Below, piece after piece: positions 26,518 through 34,454 of a stretch of 64,000 bases of DNA (its first letter is position 1; each line of letters starts with the position of its first letter). The notes under the pieces were generated by a model. That model searched no databases. It saw nothing but the letters and a program-made list of their open reading frames with translations, and was not told the DNA's origin. Source of the stretch: SAR116 cluster bacterium AG-390-L20 (lineage in GTDB: Bacteria; Pseudomonadota; Alphaproteobacteria; Puniceispirillales; Marisalimonadaceae); assembly GCA_003278095.1 (NCBI GenBank), contig QCHB01000002.1, positions 62,001 to 126,000 on the forward strand. Direction: 5' to 3'. A program made the position numbers and the translations under genes.

Positions 26518-27423
26518 ATGAATGATGTAAACAGAATGAAACTTGAAAGTGCTCAAGAAAGAGCGATATATAATAGCCCAGATAACGTGTTTGATTGGTC
26601 TTGGCCAAAGGTACCAAGACATAAGTTTTTACATGAGAGAAAAGAGGCTTATGATTTTGACAAAAACAGTTTACTAATACCTCTTGATATTTCTGATGTA
26701 CTATCAACACCCTATCCAGCAACTATTCCATCAATTCTTGCAAGGTACATAAGGCTAAAAAAAGGTGACGATATAAGCCATAACTTCATAGCTTCTGGAG
26801 AAATTTATTATGTTTTAGAAGGGAGGGGTACAACATTGAATGATGAAGATGTAATTGAATGGTCATGTGGTGACGTTTTTTGTTTACCTGGAGGTAAGAA
26901 AACCAAACATAGAACCTTATCTGAAAACTCAATTTTATTTTGTGTAACTAATGAGCCCATTCTGTCTTTTGAAAAGCTAGTACCTAACGTTAATGGAACA
27001 AATTCTATTAAATCTACACATTGGACAAATGATAAAATTCAATCAAATTTAAATAAAATTTATAAAAGACCTAAAACAAAAGAAACAGCAGGTGTTGCTA
27101 TTCAATTTTCTACTCCAGAAACACTACCTAGTAGAAACACAATACCAATGATTAATACGGCTTTGAACACCCTTGAATCTGGAGGAGATCAAAGGGCTCA
27201 TAGACATAATGGAGCCGCTCTTACATTAGCAATACAAGCGGAAAGAGTTTACTCAAAAATTGAAAATGAAAAAGTAAATTGGGAAGATGGCGTAGTTTTA
27301 ATTACACCAGGAACTGAACTGCATTCTCATCATAACAGAGGTTCTAAAAGAATGATGAGTTTTGTTGTGCAGGATGAAGGACTTCATTTTTATCTCAGAA
27401 CAACTGGATTTAGTTGGAATTAG
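26518..27423 (+). CDS. Bicupin dioxygenase-like protein
   Basis: The 301-residue protein contains two cupin domains, in the size range and pattern of gentisate-1,2-dioxygenase-like proteins. The first cupin (about 75-150) has GEIYYVLEGRGTT and GDVFCLPGGKKTKHR but lacks a clear H-x-H. The second (about 215-290) has the metal-like motif HRHNGA and a later histidine in PGTELHSHHNRG, so the metal probably sits in the second cupin, whereas classic gentisate dioxygenase uses the first. It may cleave an aromatic or related acid, but the substrate is unknown. GGAG precedes the ATG. It is divergent from the broken dioxygenase gene and overlaps or adjoins the frnE-like gene downstream. Confidence 0.75.
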   Translation: MNDVNRMKLESAQERAIYNSPDNVFDWSWPKVPRHKFLHERKEAYDFDKNSLLIPLDISDVLSTPYPATIPSILARYIRLKKGDDISHNFIASGEIYYVLEGRGTTLNDEDVIEWSCGDVFCLPGGKKTKHRTLSENSILFCVTNEPILSFEKLVPNVNGTNSIKSTHWTNDKIQSNLNKIYKRPKTKETAGVAIQFSTPETLPSRNTIPMINTALNTLESGGDQRAHRHNGAALTLAIQAERVYSKIENEKVNWEDGVVLITPGTELHSHHNRGSKRMMSFVVQDEGLHFYLRTTGFSWN

Positions 27424-27440
27424 GTTTTGTGAATAATCAA

Positions 27441-28055
27441 ATGAATAAAAGAATACTAGAAGTTTTTACAGACTACGTTTGTCCATGGTGTTACTTAGGT
27501 GACTCAAGAGTTAAAAAAATCAAAAAAAAATTCAAAATTGACATTCAATTAATTCATTTTCCTCTTCATCCTGAAACACCAACCGAAGGAAAAACTTTAC
27601 TTGAGCTTTTTGGATCAAATCAAGATGATATTGATCAAAAAAATGAAAGAATGAAGGCACTGATGTTAAATGAAGGACTTCCATATAACGCTAGAACTCA
27701 TACTTACAATAGTAGATTAGCTCAAGAAATTGGTGCATGGGCCCAGTCTATAGACAATAATACATCTATTCATGATAATTTTTTTGAAGCTTATTTTGTA
27801 AAAGGTTTGAATGTAGGCTTAGAAAGTGTGATTTTAGATGTTGTTTCTAAATCTGGTTTAGATCCTGAAGAGGCAAGAAATGTTATTAAAAATCGACTTT
27901 TTATGAAAAATATTGACGAAGATTGGAATAAGTCTAGAAATTATGGGGTTACTGGAGTGCCTACTTATGTATTCCAAAAACAAAGTATAGTAGGAGCACA
28001 ACCTCTCGAAAATTTGGTAGAATTTTTAAATCACTTTGATGTTCCTAACAGATGA
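27441..28055 (+). CDS. FrnE-like DsbA-family oxidoreductase
   Basis: The protein has the DsbA/2-hydroxychromene-2-carboxylate isomerase fold with active site Cys14-Pro-Trp-Cys17 in FTDYVCPWCYLG. Helical insert and the cis-proline segment GVTGVPTYVFQ and IVGAQPLENL complete the fold. FrnE-type enzymes act on thiols or isomerise polyketide or aromatic intermediates, some with glutathione. There is no signal peptide, so it is cytoplasmic. Start choice: ATG 27441 places the fold correctly; a GTG at 27429 and a TTG at 27414 are alternatives. It follows the bicupin gene closely and is presumably co-transcribed. Confidence 0.85.
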   Translation: MNKRILEVFTDYVCPWCYLGDSRVKKIKKKFKIDIQLIHFPLHPETPTEGKTLLELFGSNQDDIDQKNERMKALMLNEGLPYNARTHTYNSRLAQEIGAWAQSIDNNTSIHDNFFEAYFVKGLNVGLESVILDVVSKSGLDPEEARNVIKNRLFMKNIDEDWNKSRNYGVTGVPTYVFQKQSIVGAQPLENLVEFLNHFDVPNR

Positions 28056-28086
28056 TTCAATAATATTTCTATGATTATATATAAAA

Positions 28087-28551
28087 ATGAAATCTAAAAA
28101 TATTTTATTTATTCATCATTCTCCCTCTGCTAATACAATAAAATTATCCAATAAAATTGAAAATACTCTTTACAATTTTAGTCAAAATATTAATTTCAAA
28201 ATGTTAAATTCATTAGAAACAAATACTGCCTCTTTTAATTTAGTAGATGGTGTTATTATTGGAACTACAGAAAATTTTGGTTATATGTCTGGTTTAACTA
28301 AAGATTTTTTTGATAGGTGTTATGAGGAGTTAAAAGAAAAAACACAAGGTCTTCCAATTGTATATTATATTCGTGCTGGATTAGATGGAGAAGGTAGCAA
28401 ACTTGCTATAGATAAAATTTTAACAGGCTTACGTTGGAAACAAGTTTTACCTCCCCTCATTTTTCAAGGTACTTGGAGTGACAATTATATTAATCAAGTA
28501 GAGGAATATGTTTTAACATTTGCCTATGGGATTGAACTTGGAATTTATTAA
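28087..28551 (+). CDS. Flavodoxin-like protein
   Basis: The 154-residue protein looks like a small flavodoxin or NAD(P)H-dependent FMN reductase. The first strand and phosphate loop are ILFIHHSPSANTIKL, the middle is VDGVIIGTTENFGYMSGLTKDFFDRCYEEL (the typical Y/W-x-SG-x-TKDFFDR pattern), then GLPIVYYIRAGLDGEG. The flavin phosphate loop has SPSANT rather than the usual T-x-T/S-GNT. Its stop codon overlaps the stop of the opposite-strand dehydrogenase gene. Function in the cluster is unknown; it may supply reducing power for oxygenases. Confidence 0.8.
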   Translation: MKSKNILFIHHSPSANTIKLSNKIENTLYNFSQNINFKMLNSLETNTASFNLVDGVIIGTTENFGYMSGLTKDFFDRCYEELKEKTQGLPIVYYIRAGLDGEGSKLAIDKILTGLRWKQVLPPLIFQGTWSDNYINQVEEYVLTFAYGIELGIY

Positions 28552-29396
28552 TCATCATTTGGATATTTAGGAATGTCTTGTAATCCTTTTATAAGAGCAT
28601 TTTGAAAATTGACCATTGCACTATTTGTTTTATTTTTTGAATTTGCAAGTCCATCTAGGTAGCTCTTTACATCTTTTTCCAAAATGGCAATTGTATTGTT
28701 TTGGGTATAACTTTCTTTTGCCCAATCTATATTATCTAAGTTCTCACTAAACCACGTTTGGCCAGATGAACAATTAAGAATATTAAGTAGCTGCTTTGTA
28801 GTAATATTAAGATTTTTTGCTTCAGACAAAACATGCCTTACTGCAACGACAGAACATGATGCAACAAAATTATTTAATACCTTGACGGACATTCCTGATC
28901 CAAATTCACCAATATGATGAATTTTCTTACCTAAAATCTCCAAAATTGGTAAAATTTTATCAAATTCTTTTTTTGAAGATCCAACCATAAATGTTAATGT
29001 TGCGTTCTTGGCGCTCATGGGAGCACCAGACATAGGAGCTTCAATAATTGTAATGTTTTCAGGAACTTTATTAATAAAGTTACTTAAAAAAGCTGGTGAT
29101 AAAGTTGAACTAATTATAAGTATTTTTTGGGTGTTTACTCTAAAAAGTCCATTCTTACCCTCGCAAAGTTCTACGGTTTGATTTATATCCCTAACAGCAC
29201 TAAAAATAATATCTGATTTTTCAAAAAAATTTACTTTTGAAGGGATGAAATTTTCTTTCAAAGTTGGAAAATTTTCTTTTGATTTTACATCATAACCAAA
29301 AGCATTCACTCCATTCTTTAAAAGAACTTCCAACATAGGTAATCCCATTGTACCACATCCAGCAATACCAACGTTTAATTTAAGAATGTCATTCAT
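28548..29396 (-). CDS. 3-hydroxyisobutyrate dehydrogenase-family protein
   Basis: The 282-residue protein is a beta-hydroxyacid dehydrogenase. The Rossmann motif is GIAGCGTMGLPML, the substrate-binding segment is EAPMSGAPMSAKNATLTFMVG (family D/E-APVSGG), and the catalytic lysine region is GSGMSVKVLNNFV with the lysine in the expected place. The oxidised hydroxyacid cannot be named. I start at ATG 29396, which has GAGG just upstream, rather than the TTG twelve bases earlier. It is convergent with the flavodoxin-like gene, sharing stop-codon bases. Confidence 0.88.
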   Translation of the reverse strand: MNDILKLNVGIAGCGTMGLPMLEVLLKNGVNAFGYDVKSKENFPTLKENFIPSKVNFFEKSDIIFSAVRDINQTVELCEGKNGLFRVNTQKILIISSTLSPAFLSNFINKVPENITIIEAPMSGAPMSAKNATLTFMVGSSKKEFDKILPILEILGKKIHHIGEFGSGMSVKVLNNFVASCSVVAVRHVLSEAKNLNITTKQLLNILNCSSGQTWFSENLDNIDWAKESYTQNNTIAILEKDVKSYLDGLANSKNKTNSAMVNFQNALIKGLQDIPKYPNDD

Positions 29397-29493
29397 ATGT
29401 AACCTCAAACATTTATTTCAGTTATCTTGTTTTAGATTATAATTTTCAATATATTAAATTAAATCTTATATTAAAAATTATAAAGTGGATGAT

Positions 29494-30342
29494 ATGAAAA
29501 TAAATATTGATGAATTAAAATCATGGATAGGTAATGATGAGATAGCATTTGATGAAGTCTCACAAGGTTTGGAAACAAGATTTAGGGCAACACTTGATGA
29601 AGATCCAGGAGACCCTCAAAAAGGTGACATAGCATCATCAGGTCTTCATTGGGCTCTGGCACCTGCAATAGTAAAATCGTCTTTGTTAGGTAAAGACTCT
29701 CATCCTCAAAAAGGTGAATTTCTTCCTCCAATACCGCTTCCTCGAAGAATGTGGGCAGGATGTAGAACTCATTTTTTAAATTCATTAAAAATTGGAGACA
29801 TAGTTAAAAAAAAATCTACGGTAGTTGATATAAACTTAAAAAATGGGAAGTCTGGACTATTATGTTTTGTAACTGCAAAGTATGAATTCTTTGTAGATAA
29901 TAAATTAATGATTGAAGAAGATCATGACCTTGTCTATAGAGATTATAATAAAAATGATAATACTACTTTCATTAAAAATAATTTACCCTTTTTAAAATCA
30001 GATTATGAAGAAAAAATATATACGCATCCAACAATGTTATTTAGATATTCAGCAATAACATTTAACGGGCACAGAATACACTATGATTACCCTTACTCAA
30101 CTAATGAGGAAGGATACAAAGATTTAGTTTTTCATGGGCCATTACAAGCAACATTGATGCTAAGAGCTGCAGAAAAGTATAAAAAAGCCAAGGTTAAAAC
30201 TTTTTCTCACAGAGGTATTGCACCGGTATACGCTAATGATGATTTGTTTATAAATATTGAAAATAAATTAAATGGTGGTGTTAATTGCTTTACGAGTACA
30301 AAAGATGCAGGTATGACAATGAAAGCAGAGGCAATTTTTTGA
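29494..30342 (+). CDS. MaoC-like (FAS1-type) acyl-CoA dehydratase/hydratase
   Basis: The 282-residue protein has two hot-dog domains of the MaoC/HTD2 type. The first carries the segment GLHWALAPAIV and RRMWAGCRTHFL; the second carries the hydratase motif, here YSAITFNGHRIHYDYPYS, with the catalytic Asn/His in the N-x-H-xx-H-D/H-Y pattern, then HGPLQATLMLRAAE. This matches mesaconyl-C4-CoA or 3-methylfumaryl-CoA hydratase-like proteins. It would hydrate an unsaturated acyl-CoA. Start taken at ATG 29494; a GTG nine bases earlier is possible. The glutathione reductase gene follows 42 bases later. Confidence 0.85.
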   Translation: MKINIDELKSWIGNDEIAFDEVSQGLETRFRATLDEDPGDPQKGDIASSGLHWALAPAIVKSSLLGKDSHPQKGEFLPPIPLPRRMWAGCRTHFLNSLKIGDIVKKKSTVVDINLKNGKSGLLCFVTAKYEFFVDNKLMIEEDHDLVYRDYNKNDNTTFIKNNLPFLKSDYEEKIYTHPTMLFRYSAITFNGHRIHYDYPYSTNEEGYKDLVFHGPLQATLMLRAAEKYKKAKVKTFSHRGIAPVYANDDLFINIENKLNGGVNCFTSTKDAGMTMKAEAIF

Positions 30343-30384
30343 TTGCACATAAACAAGTTCTTTTTAGGGAATTTTGGAGATTCT

Positions 30385-31743
30385 ATGTCAAAATTTGATT
30401 ACGATCTAATTGTCATTGGAGCAGGTTCGGGAGGCACTAGAACAGCAAGAATTTCTGCATCATATGGTGCTAAGGTATTAGTTGTAGAGGGTGATAGAGC
30501 TGGGGGCACATGCGTACTTAGAGGTTGTGTTCCTAAAAAATTATTGGTGTATGCGTCTCAATTTTCTGAACAAGTGTCAGATGCAGAAGGATTTTGCTGG
30601 CAAGTAAGTAATTTTCAAAGTAACTGGCATGAACTTATTCTAAAAAAAAATAAAGAATTAGATAGACTGCATGAAATTTATGTTAATTTAATAAAAAATT
30701 CAGGCTGTGACTTAATTTCAGGCTGGGGTAAAATTACAGGACCAAATACTGTTTCAATAATAAAAGAAGATAATAAAAAAATTGAATTATCTTCTCAAAA
30801 AATCATGATAGCTGCTGGTGGTGAATCATCTTTTCCTAACTTTGAAGGAAATGATTACATGATTAACTCAGATAAAGCTTTGGATCTTCTCGAATTACCA
30901 GATTCTATTGCGATTTATGGATCCGGCTATATTGCAGTTGAATTTGCAGGTATATTCAATGGATTTGGAGTAGATACTCATCTTATTTTTAGAGCTGACA
31001 TGGCTTTGCGAGGATTTGATAAAGATATTAGGCAACATTTAATGACTGCAATGGAGCAAAAAGGAATAACGATACATAATAAAGTTACTATTTCAAAGAT
31101 TGAAGAAGAAGGGCAAATGCATAAGATCCATCTTTCAAATAACAAAAGCCTAAGTGTAGAAACTGTAATGGGTGCCACAGGAAGATCACCTAAAATCTCC
31201 AATTTAGGTTTGGAAGAGATTGGAGTTCATTTAGGTAAACGTGGAGAAGTATTGGTAAATAATTTCAATCAAACAAATATCAATTCTATATTTGCAATTG
31301 GGGATGTTACTGATAAAATCACACTAACTCCTGTTGCTATTGCAGAAGGTCATTCTTTTGCTGACCGTGAGTTTGGAAAAATTAACAGATATGTTTCATA
31401 TAGTAATGTTCCAAGCGCTGTTTTTAGCCAACCTTCAATCGCAGTAGTTGGTATTACTTATGAAGACGCTGTAAAAAAAGGTATCAAAGCAAGAGAATAC
31501 AAAAGCGAGTTCAGAGCATTAAAAAATACTATTTCTGGAAATATTGAAAGAACATTAATGAAATTGATAGTTGATGACAATTCACAAAAGGTAATAGGAG
31601 CCCACATGATAGGTCCAGATTCTGCAGAAATAATTCAAGGAATAGCAATAGCAATTAAAGCAGGTGCTCTTAAGTCAGATTTTGACAGCACTATTGGAAT
31701 TCATCCTTCAGCTGCAGAAGAATTTGTAACGATGAGATCTTAA
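30385..31743 (+). CDS. gor: Glutathione-disulfide reductase
   Basis: The 452-residue flavoenzyme regenerates glutathione from its disulfide with NADPH. FAD-binding IVIGAGSGGTRTAR is at about 9-22, the redox pair is Cys43/Cys48 in GGTCVLRGCVPKKL, the NADPH-binding motif is YGSGYIAVEFAGIF with arginines following, FAIGDVTDKITLTPVA is the second FAD motif, and the C-terminal IGIHPSAAEEFVT carries the catalytic His-Glu pair. The start is ATG 30385 with GGAG upstream; longer frames have no support. Its position behind a row of glutathione-related genes fits the redox theme of this region. Confidence 0.95.
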   Translation: MSKFDYDLIVIGAGSGGTRTARISASYGAKVLVVEGDRAGGTCVLRGCVPKKLLVYASQFSEQVSDAEGFCWQVSNFQSNWHELILKKNKELDRLHEIYVNLIKNSGCDLISGWGKITGPNTVSIIKEDNKKIELSSQKIMIAAGGESSFPNFEGNDYMINSDKALDLLELPDSIAIYGSGYIAVEFAGIFNGFGVDTHLIFRADMALRGFDKDIRQHLMTAMEQKGITIHNKVTISKIEEEGQMHKIHLSNNKSLSVETVMGATGRSPKISNLGLEEIGVHLGKRGEVLVNNFNQTNINSIFAIGDVTDKITLTPVAIAEGHSFADREFGKINRYVSYSNVPSAVFSQPSIAVVGITYEDAVKKGIKAREYKSEFRALKNTISGNIERTLMKLIVDDNSQKVIGAHMIGPDSAEIIQGIAIAIKAGALKSDFDSTIGIHPSAAEEFVTMRS

Positions 31744-31848
31744 TAGTGAATTTTAACTGAGTAATTGAAGATTTAGCTAAATTCTGTTAATGGAATGTTT
31801 AATTATTAATTAATTTAATTAATATTGAGTTATTTAAAGGAAAAAAAG

Positions 31849-33234
31849 ATGATTGACTGGAAAATAGATTCATGGAGAAAATTTCCAATAAAGCAAGTTC
31901 CTGAATATAGCGACATGGCTAGGGTAGCCTCTGTTGAAAAAGAACTTTCAATTAGACCGCCTTTAGTATTTGCCGAAGAAGCTAGGAGACTTAGGAAAAG
32001 AATGGCAGATGTTGCAGAGGGCAAAGCTTTTTTACTTCAAGGTGGTGACTGCGCTGAATCTTTTGCAGAACATAATGCTAATAATATCAGGGACAGCTTT
32101 AGAGTATTGTTACAAATGGCTGTTGTACTTACTTTTGGTTCTGCTTTACCTGTTATAAAGATAGGAAGATTGGCAGGTCAATATTCTAAGCCTAGATCTT
32201 CCCCTTTTGAAGTAATTAATGATGTTTCTTTGCCAAGTTATCGTGGAGATATGGTTAATGATATGGCCTTTGAAGATAAAGCACGTGAACCTAATCCAGA
32301 GAGGCTTCTTCAAGTTTATGATAAATCTGCATCTACATTAAATTTGCTAAGAGCTTTTGCAGGTGGTGGTATGGCAGATTTGACTAAATTACATGAATGG
32401 AACCTTGAGTTTGTTAGTGGAACTAATGAAGCAATAAAATATAAAGAACTTGCATCTCAAATAACTTCATCATTAGAGTTTATGAATGCTTGTGGCATGA
32501 CACCAGAGAATACTGCTCAGCTTAGAGAAACTGAATTTTATACTTCGCACGAAGGTCTTTTACTTAATTACGAAGAAGCACTCACTAGAAAAGACACTAT
32601 TACTGAAGAAAAAGGATGGTTTGCAACTTCAGCACATATGCTATGGGTAGGAGATAGAACTAGAAGTATTGATGAAGCGCACATAGAATATATGAGAGGC
32701 ATAGCTAACCCAATTGGTTTAAAATGTGGACCCTCAACAGATCCTAACGATTTATTAAGACTTATTGAAAAGCTAAACCCATTAAATCAAGCTGGACGAC
32801 TTACTCTTATTGCTAGAATGGGTTCTGCCGACGTCTATAAAAAATTAAAACCTTTAATAACAGCTGTTAAAAAATCAGGTTTGATCGTTGGCTGGTGTTG
32901 TGATCCAATGCATGGAAATACGGTAAAAGCATCTTCAGGATTTAAGACAAGAAAAATGGATGATATTATGGCTGAAGTTAGAGGTTTCTTTGAAGTTCAT
33001 AATGAAATGCATACTGTACCTGGAGGAGTCCATTTTGAAATGACAGGACAAAATGTTACTGAATGTGTTGGTGGAGTGTATGAAGTAAATGAAGCTAACT
33101 TAGCTGACAGATATCATACACATTGTGATCCAAGACTTAATGCAACTCAATCCTTGGAGTTAGCGTTTTTAGTAGCTGACTTGCTTGCAGAAAATAGAAC
33201 TAACCTTGCAAAAAAAATTGTGGCGGTATCTTGA
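31849..33234 (+). CDS. aroG: Class II 3-deoxy-7-phosphoheptulonate synthase
   Basis: The enzyme joins phosphoenolpyruvate and erythrose 4-phosphate, the first step of the shikimate pathway. It is of the plant-like class II type: SWRKFPIKQVPEY, PPLVFAEEARRLRKRMADV, LLQGGDCAESF with the metal cysteine, IKIGRLAGQYSKPRS, SAHMLWVGDRTR, GLKCGPSTDPNDLL and GGVHFEMTGQNVTECVGG are all present. Length 461 is normal. AAGGA lies seven bases before ATG 31849. The stop lies ten bases before the TTG start of the next gene, so a new operon of six genes begins here. The symbol is used loosely; class II enzymes are named variously. Confidence 0.94.
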   Translation: MIDWKIDSWRKFPIKQVPEYSDMARVASVEKELSIRPPLVFAEEARRLRKRMADVAEGKAFLLQGGDCAESFAEHNANNIRDSFRVLLQMAVVLTFGSALPVIKIGRLAGQYSKPRSSPFEVINDVSLPSYRGDMVNDMAFEDKAREPNPERLLQVYDKSASTLNLLRAFAGGGMADLTKLHEWNLEFVSGTNEAIKYKELASQITSSLEFMNACGMTPENTAQLRETEFYTSHEGLLLNYEEALTRKDTITEEKGWFATSAHMLWVGDRTRSIDEAHIEYMRGIANPIGLKCGPSTDPNDLLRLIEKLNPLNQAGRLTLIARMGSADVYKKLKPLITAVKKSGLIVGWCCDPMHGNTVKASSGFKTRKMDDIMAEVRGFFEVHNEMHTVPGGVHFEMTGQNVTECVGGVYEVNEANLADRYHTHCDPRLNATQSLELAFLVADLLAENRTNLAKKIVAVS

Positions 33235-33244
33235 AGGTTTGAAA

Positions 33245-34426
33245 TTGGCTGAAAATAAAAAGAAACCTAATATAAATCTAATAAAAAAAGTATCTTGGCC
33301 AAATGACTTAAGGCCAAATCCTGACCAGTTATCGTCTGTTACAGACACATACTTTTTAAGAACTAGAGATGTTGTAGCTGAGTTTGGTGATACTGAAGTT
33401 ACTTATGCAATTTTTATGCGCAGACCTGTGATATCAGCTTTAAATCCAGCACTTGATTGGCTTCAACATATTATAAAAGAAAGAAAAGGTAACGTTAATA
33501 TTATTCGTTGTTTTGAAGAAGGAAGTGATGTAGGAGCTGGAGAGCCAATGGTCTATATATCTGGTTCTATGTTATTATTAGTAGATTTAGAAACAGCTTT
33601 ACTTCAAAAAATTGGAGCGACTTGTGTAGCTGCTTATAATGCTAGATCTATGGTAGAAAGTTTACGTCAAACATCTTTTCTAGCAATGGATGCTCGTCAT
33701 TGTGCAGGTACAGACATGGCCGATTTAATGGCTTATGGAGCATATATTGGATCTCAAAGAGTTAAATCTGAAATGAATGCGATTGGATTCATAGGATGTG
33801 CTACAGATAAGACGGCCCACCTGTTTCAAAACACAAAGGGTTTAGGTACTATGCCTCATGCTTTAGTTGGTTATGCTGGTTCGACCTTAAAAGCTGCAGA
33901 AATGTTTCATTCCACTTGGCCTGATCAACCATTAACTGTTTTAATTGATTATTTTGGTAAAGAAATAACTGATGGTCTTATGATTTGCAGATCGTTCAAA
34001 CATTTGGCTAACAATGGAACTTTGTCATTAAGATTAGATACTCATGGTGGAAGGTATATTGAAGGATTAGATGTAGCAGGTTCTTATGCGGTTTTAGAGA
34101 GAAATGCTCCTGAGTCTATTAGAGGATACAGAACAGAGCAAGAGCTTCGTTATTTAATTGGCACTGGTGTTTCGGCGGCGTCAGTTTGGCATCTAAGAGA
34201 GATACTAAATAATACAGGCTTTCAAAAAGTTAAAATTGTTGCTTCTAGTGGATTTGGTCCAGAAAAATGTAAAGTTTTTTCTCTGGCGAACGTTCCTGTA
34301 GATGTCATTGGGACTGGATCATATCTTCCAAGCAGATGGTCTGAAACTTACGCGACAGCTGACATTATTTCTTATGGTGGTAAGTCTCAAGTTAAGCTTG
34401 GAAGAGAATTTCTTCTTAGGCGTTAA
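33245..34426 (+). CDS. pncB: Nicotinate phosphoribosyltransferase
   Basis: The 393-residue protein makes nicotinate mononucleotide from nicotinate and phosphoribosyl pyrophosphate. Family segments are SVTDTYFLRTRDV, DARHCAGTDMADLMAYGAYIGS, KGLGTMPHALVGYAG (the region of the phosphorylated histidine) and LRLDTHGGRYIEGLD. The next gene is NAD synthase, which supports a role in NAD salvage by the Preiss-Handler path; the adenylyltransferase is not in view. The start is placed at TTG 33245, seven bases after GAAGG; upstream candidates overlap the DAHP synthase gene. Confidence in the family is high, in the exact start moderate. Confidence 0.85.
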   Translation: MAENKKKPNINLIKKVSWPNDLRPNPDQLSSVTDTYFLRTRDVVAEFGDTEVTYAIFMRRPVISALNPALDWLQHIIKERKGNVNIIRCFEEGSDVGAGEPMVYISGSMLLLVDLETALLQKIGATCVAAYNARSMVESLRQTSFLAMDARHCAGTDMADLMAYGAYIGSQRVKSEMNAIGFIGCATDKTAHLFQNTKGLGTMPHALVGYAGSTLKAAEMFHSTWPDQPLTVLIDYFGKEITDGLMICRSFKHLANNGTLSLRLDTHGGRYIEGLDVAGSYAVLERNAPESIRGYRTEQELRYLIGTGVSAASVWHLREILNNTGFQKVKIVASSGFGPEKCKVFSLANVPVDVIGTGSYLPSRWSETYATADIISYGGKSQVKLGREFLLRR

Positions 34427-34454
34427 TAATAATAATCTGTTTGATGAGTTAATT

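Noticed and set aside
34302-34454. An upstream extension of nadE
   Set aside because: It overlaps the end of the nicotinate phosphoribosyltransferase gene in another frame; the family start is the ATG at 34455.
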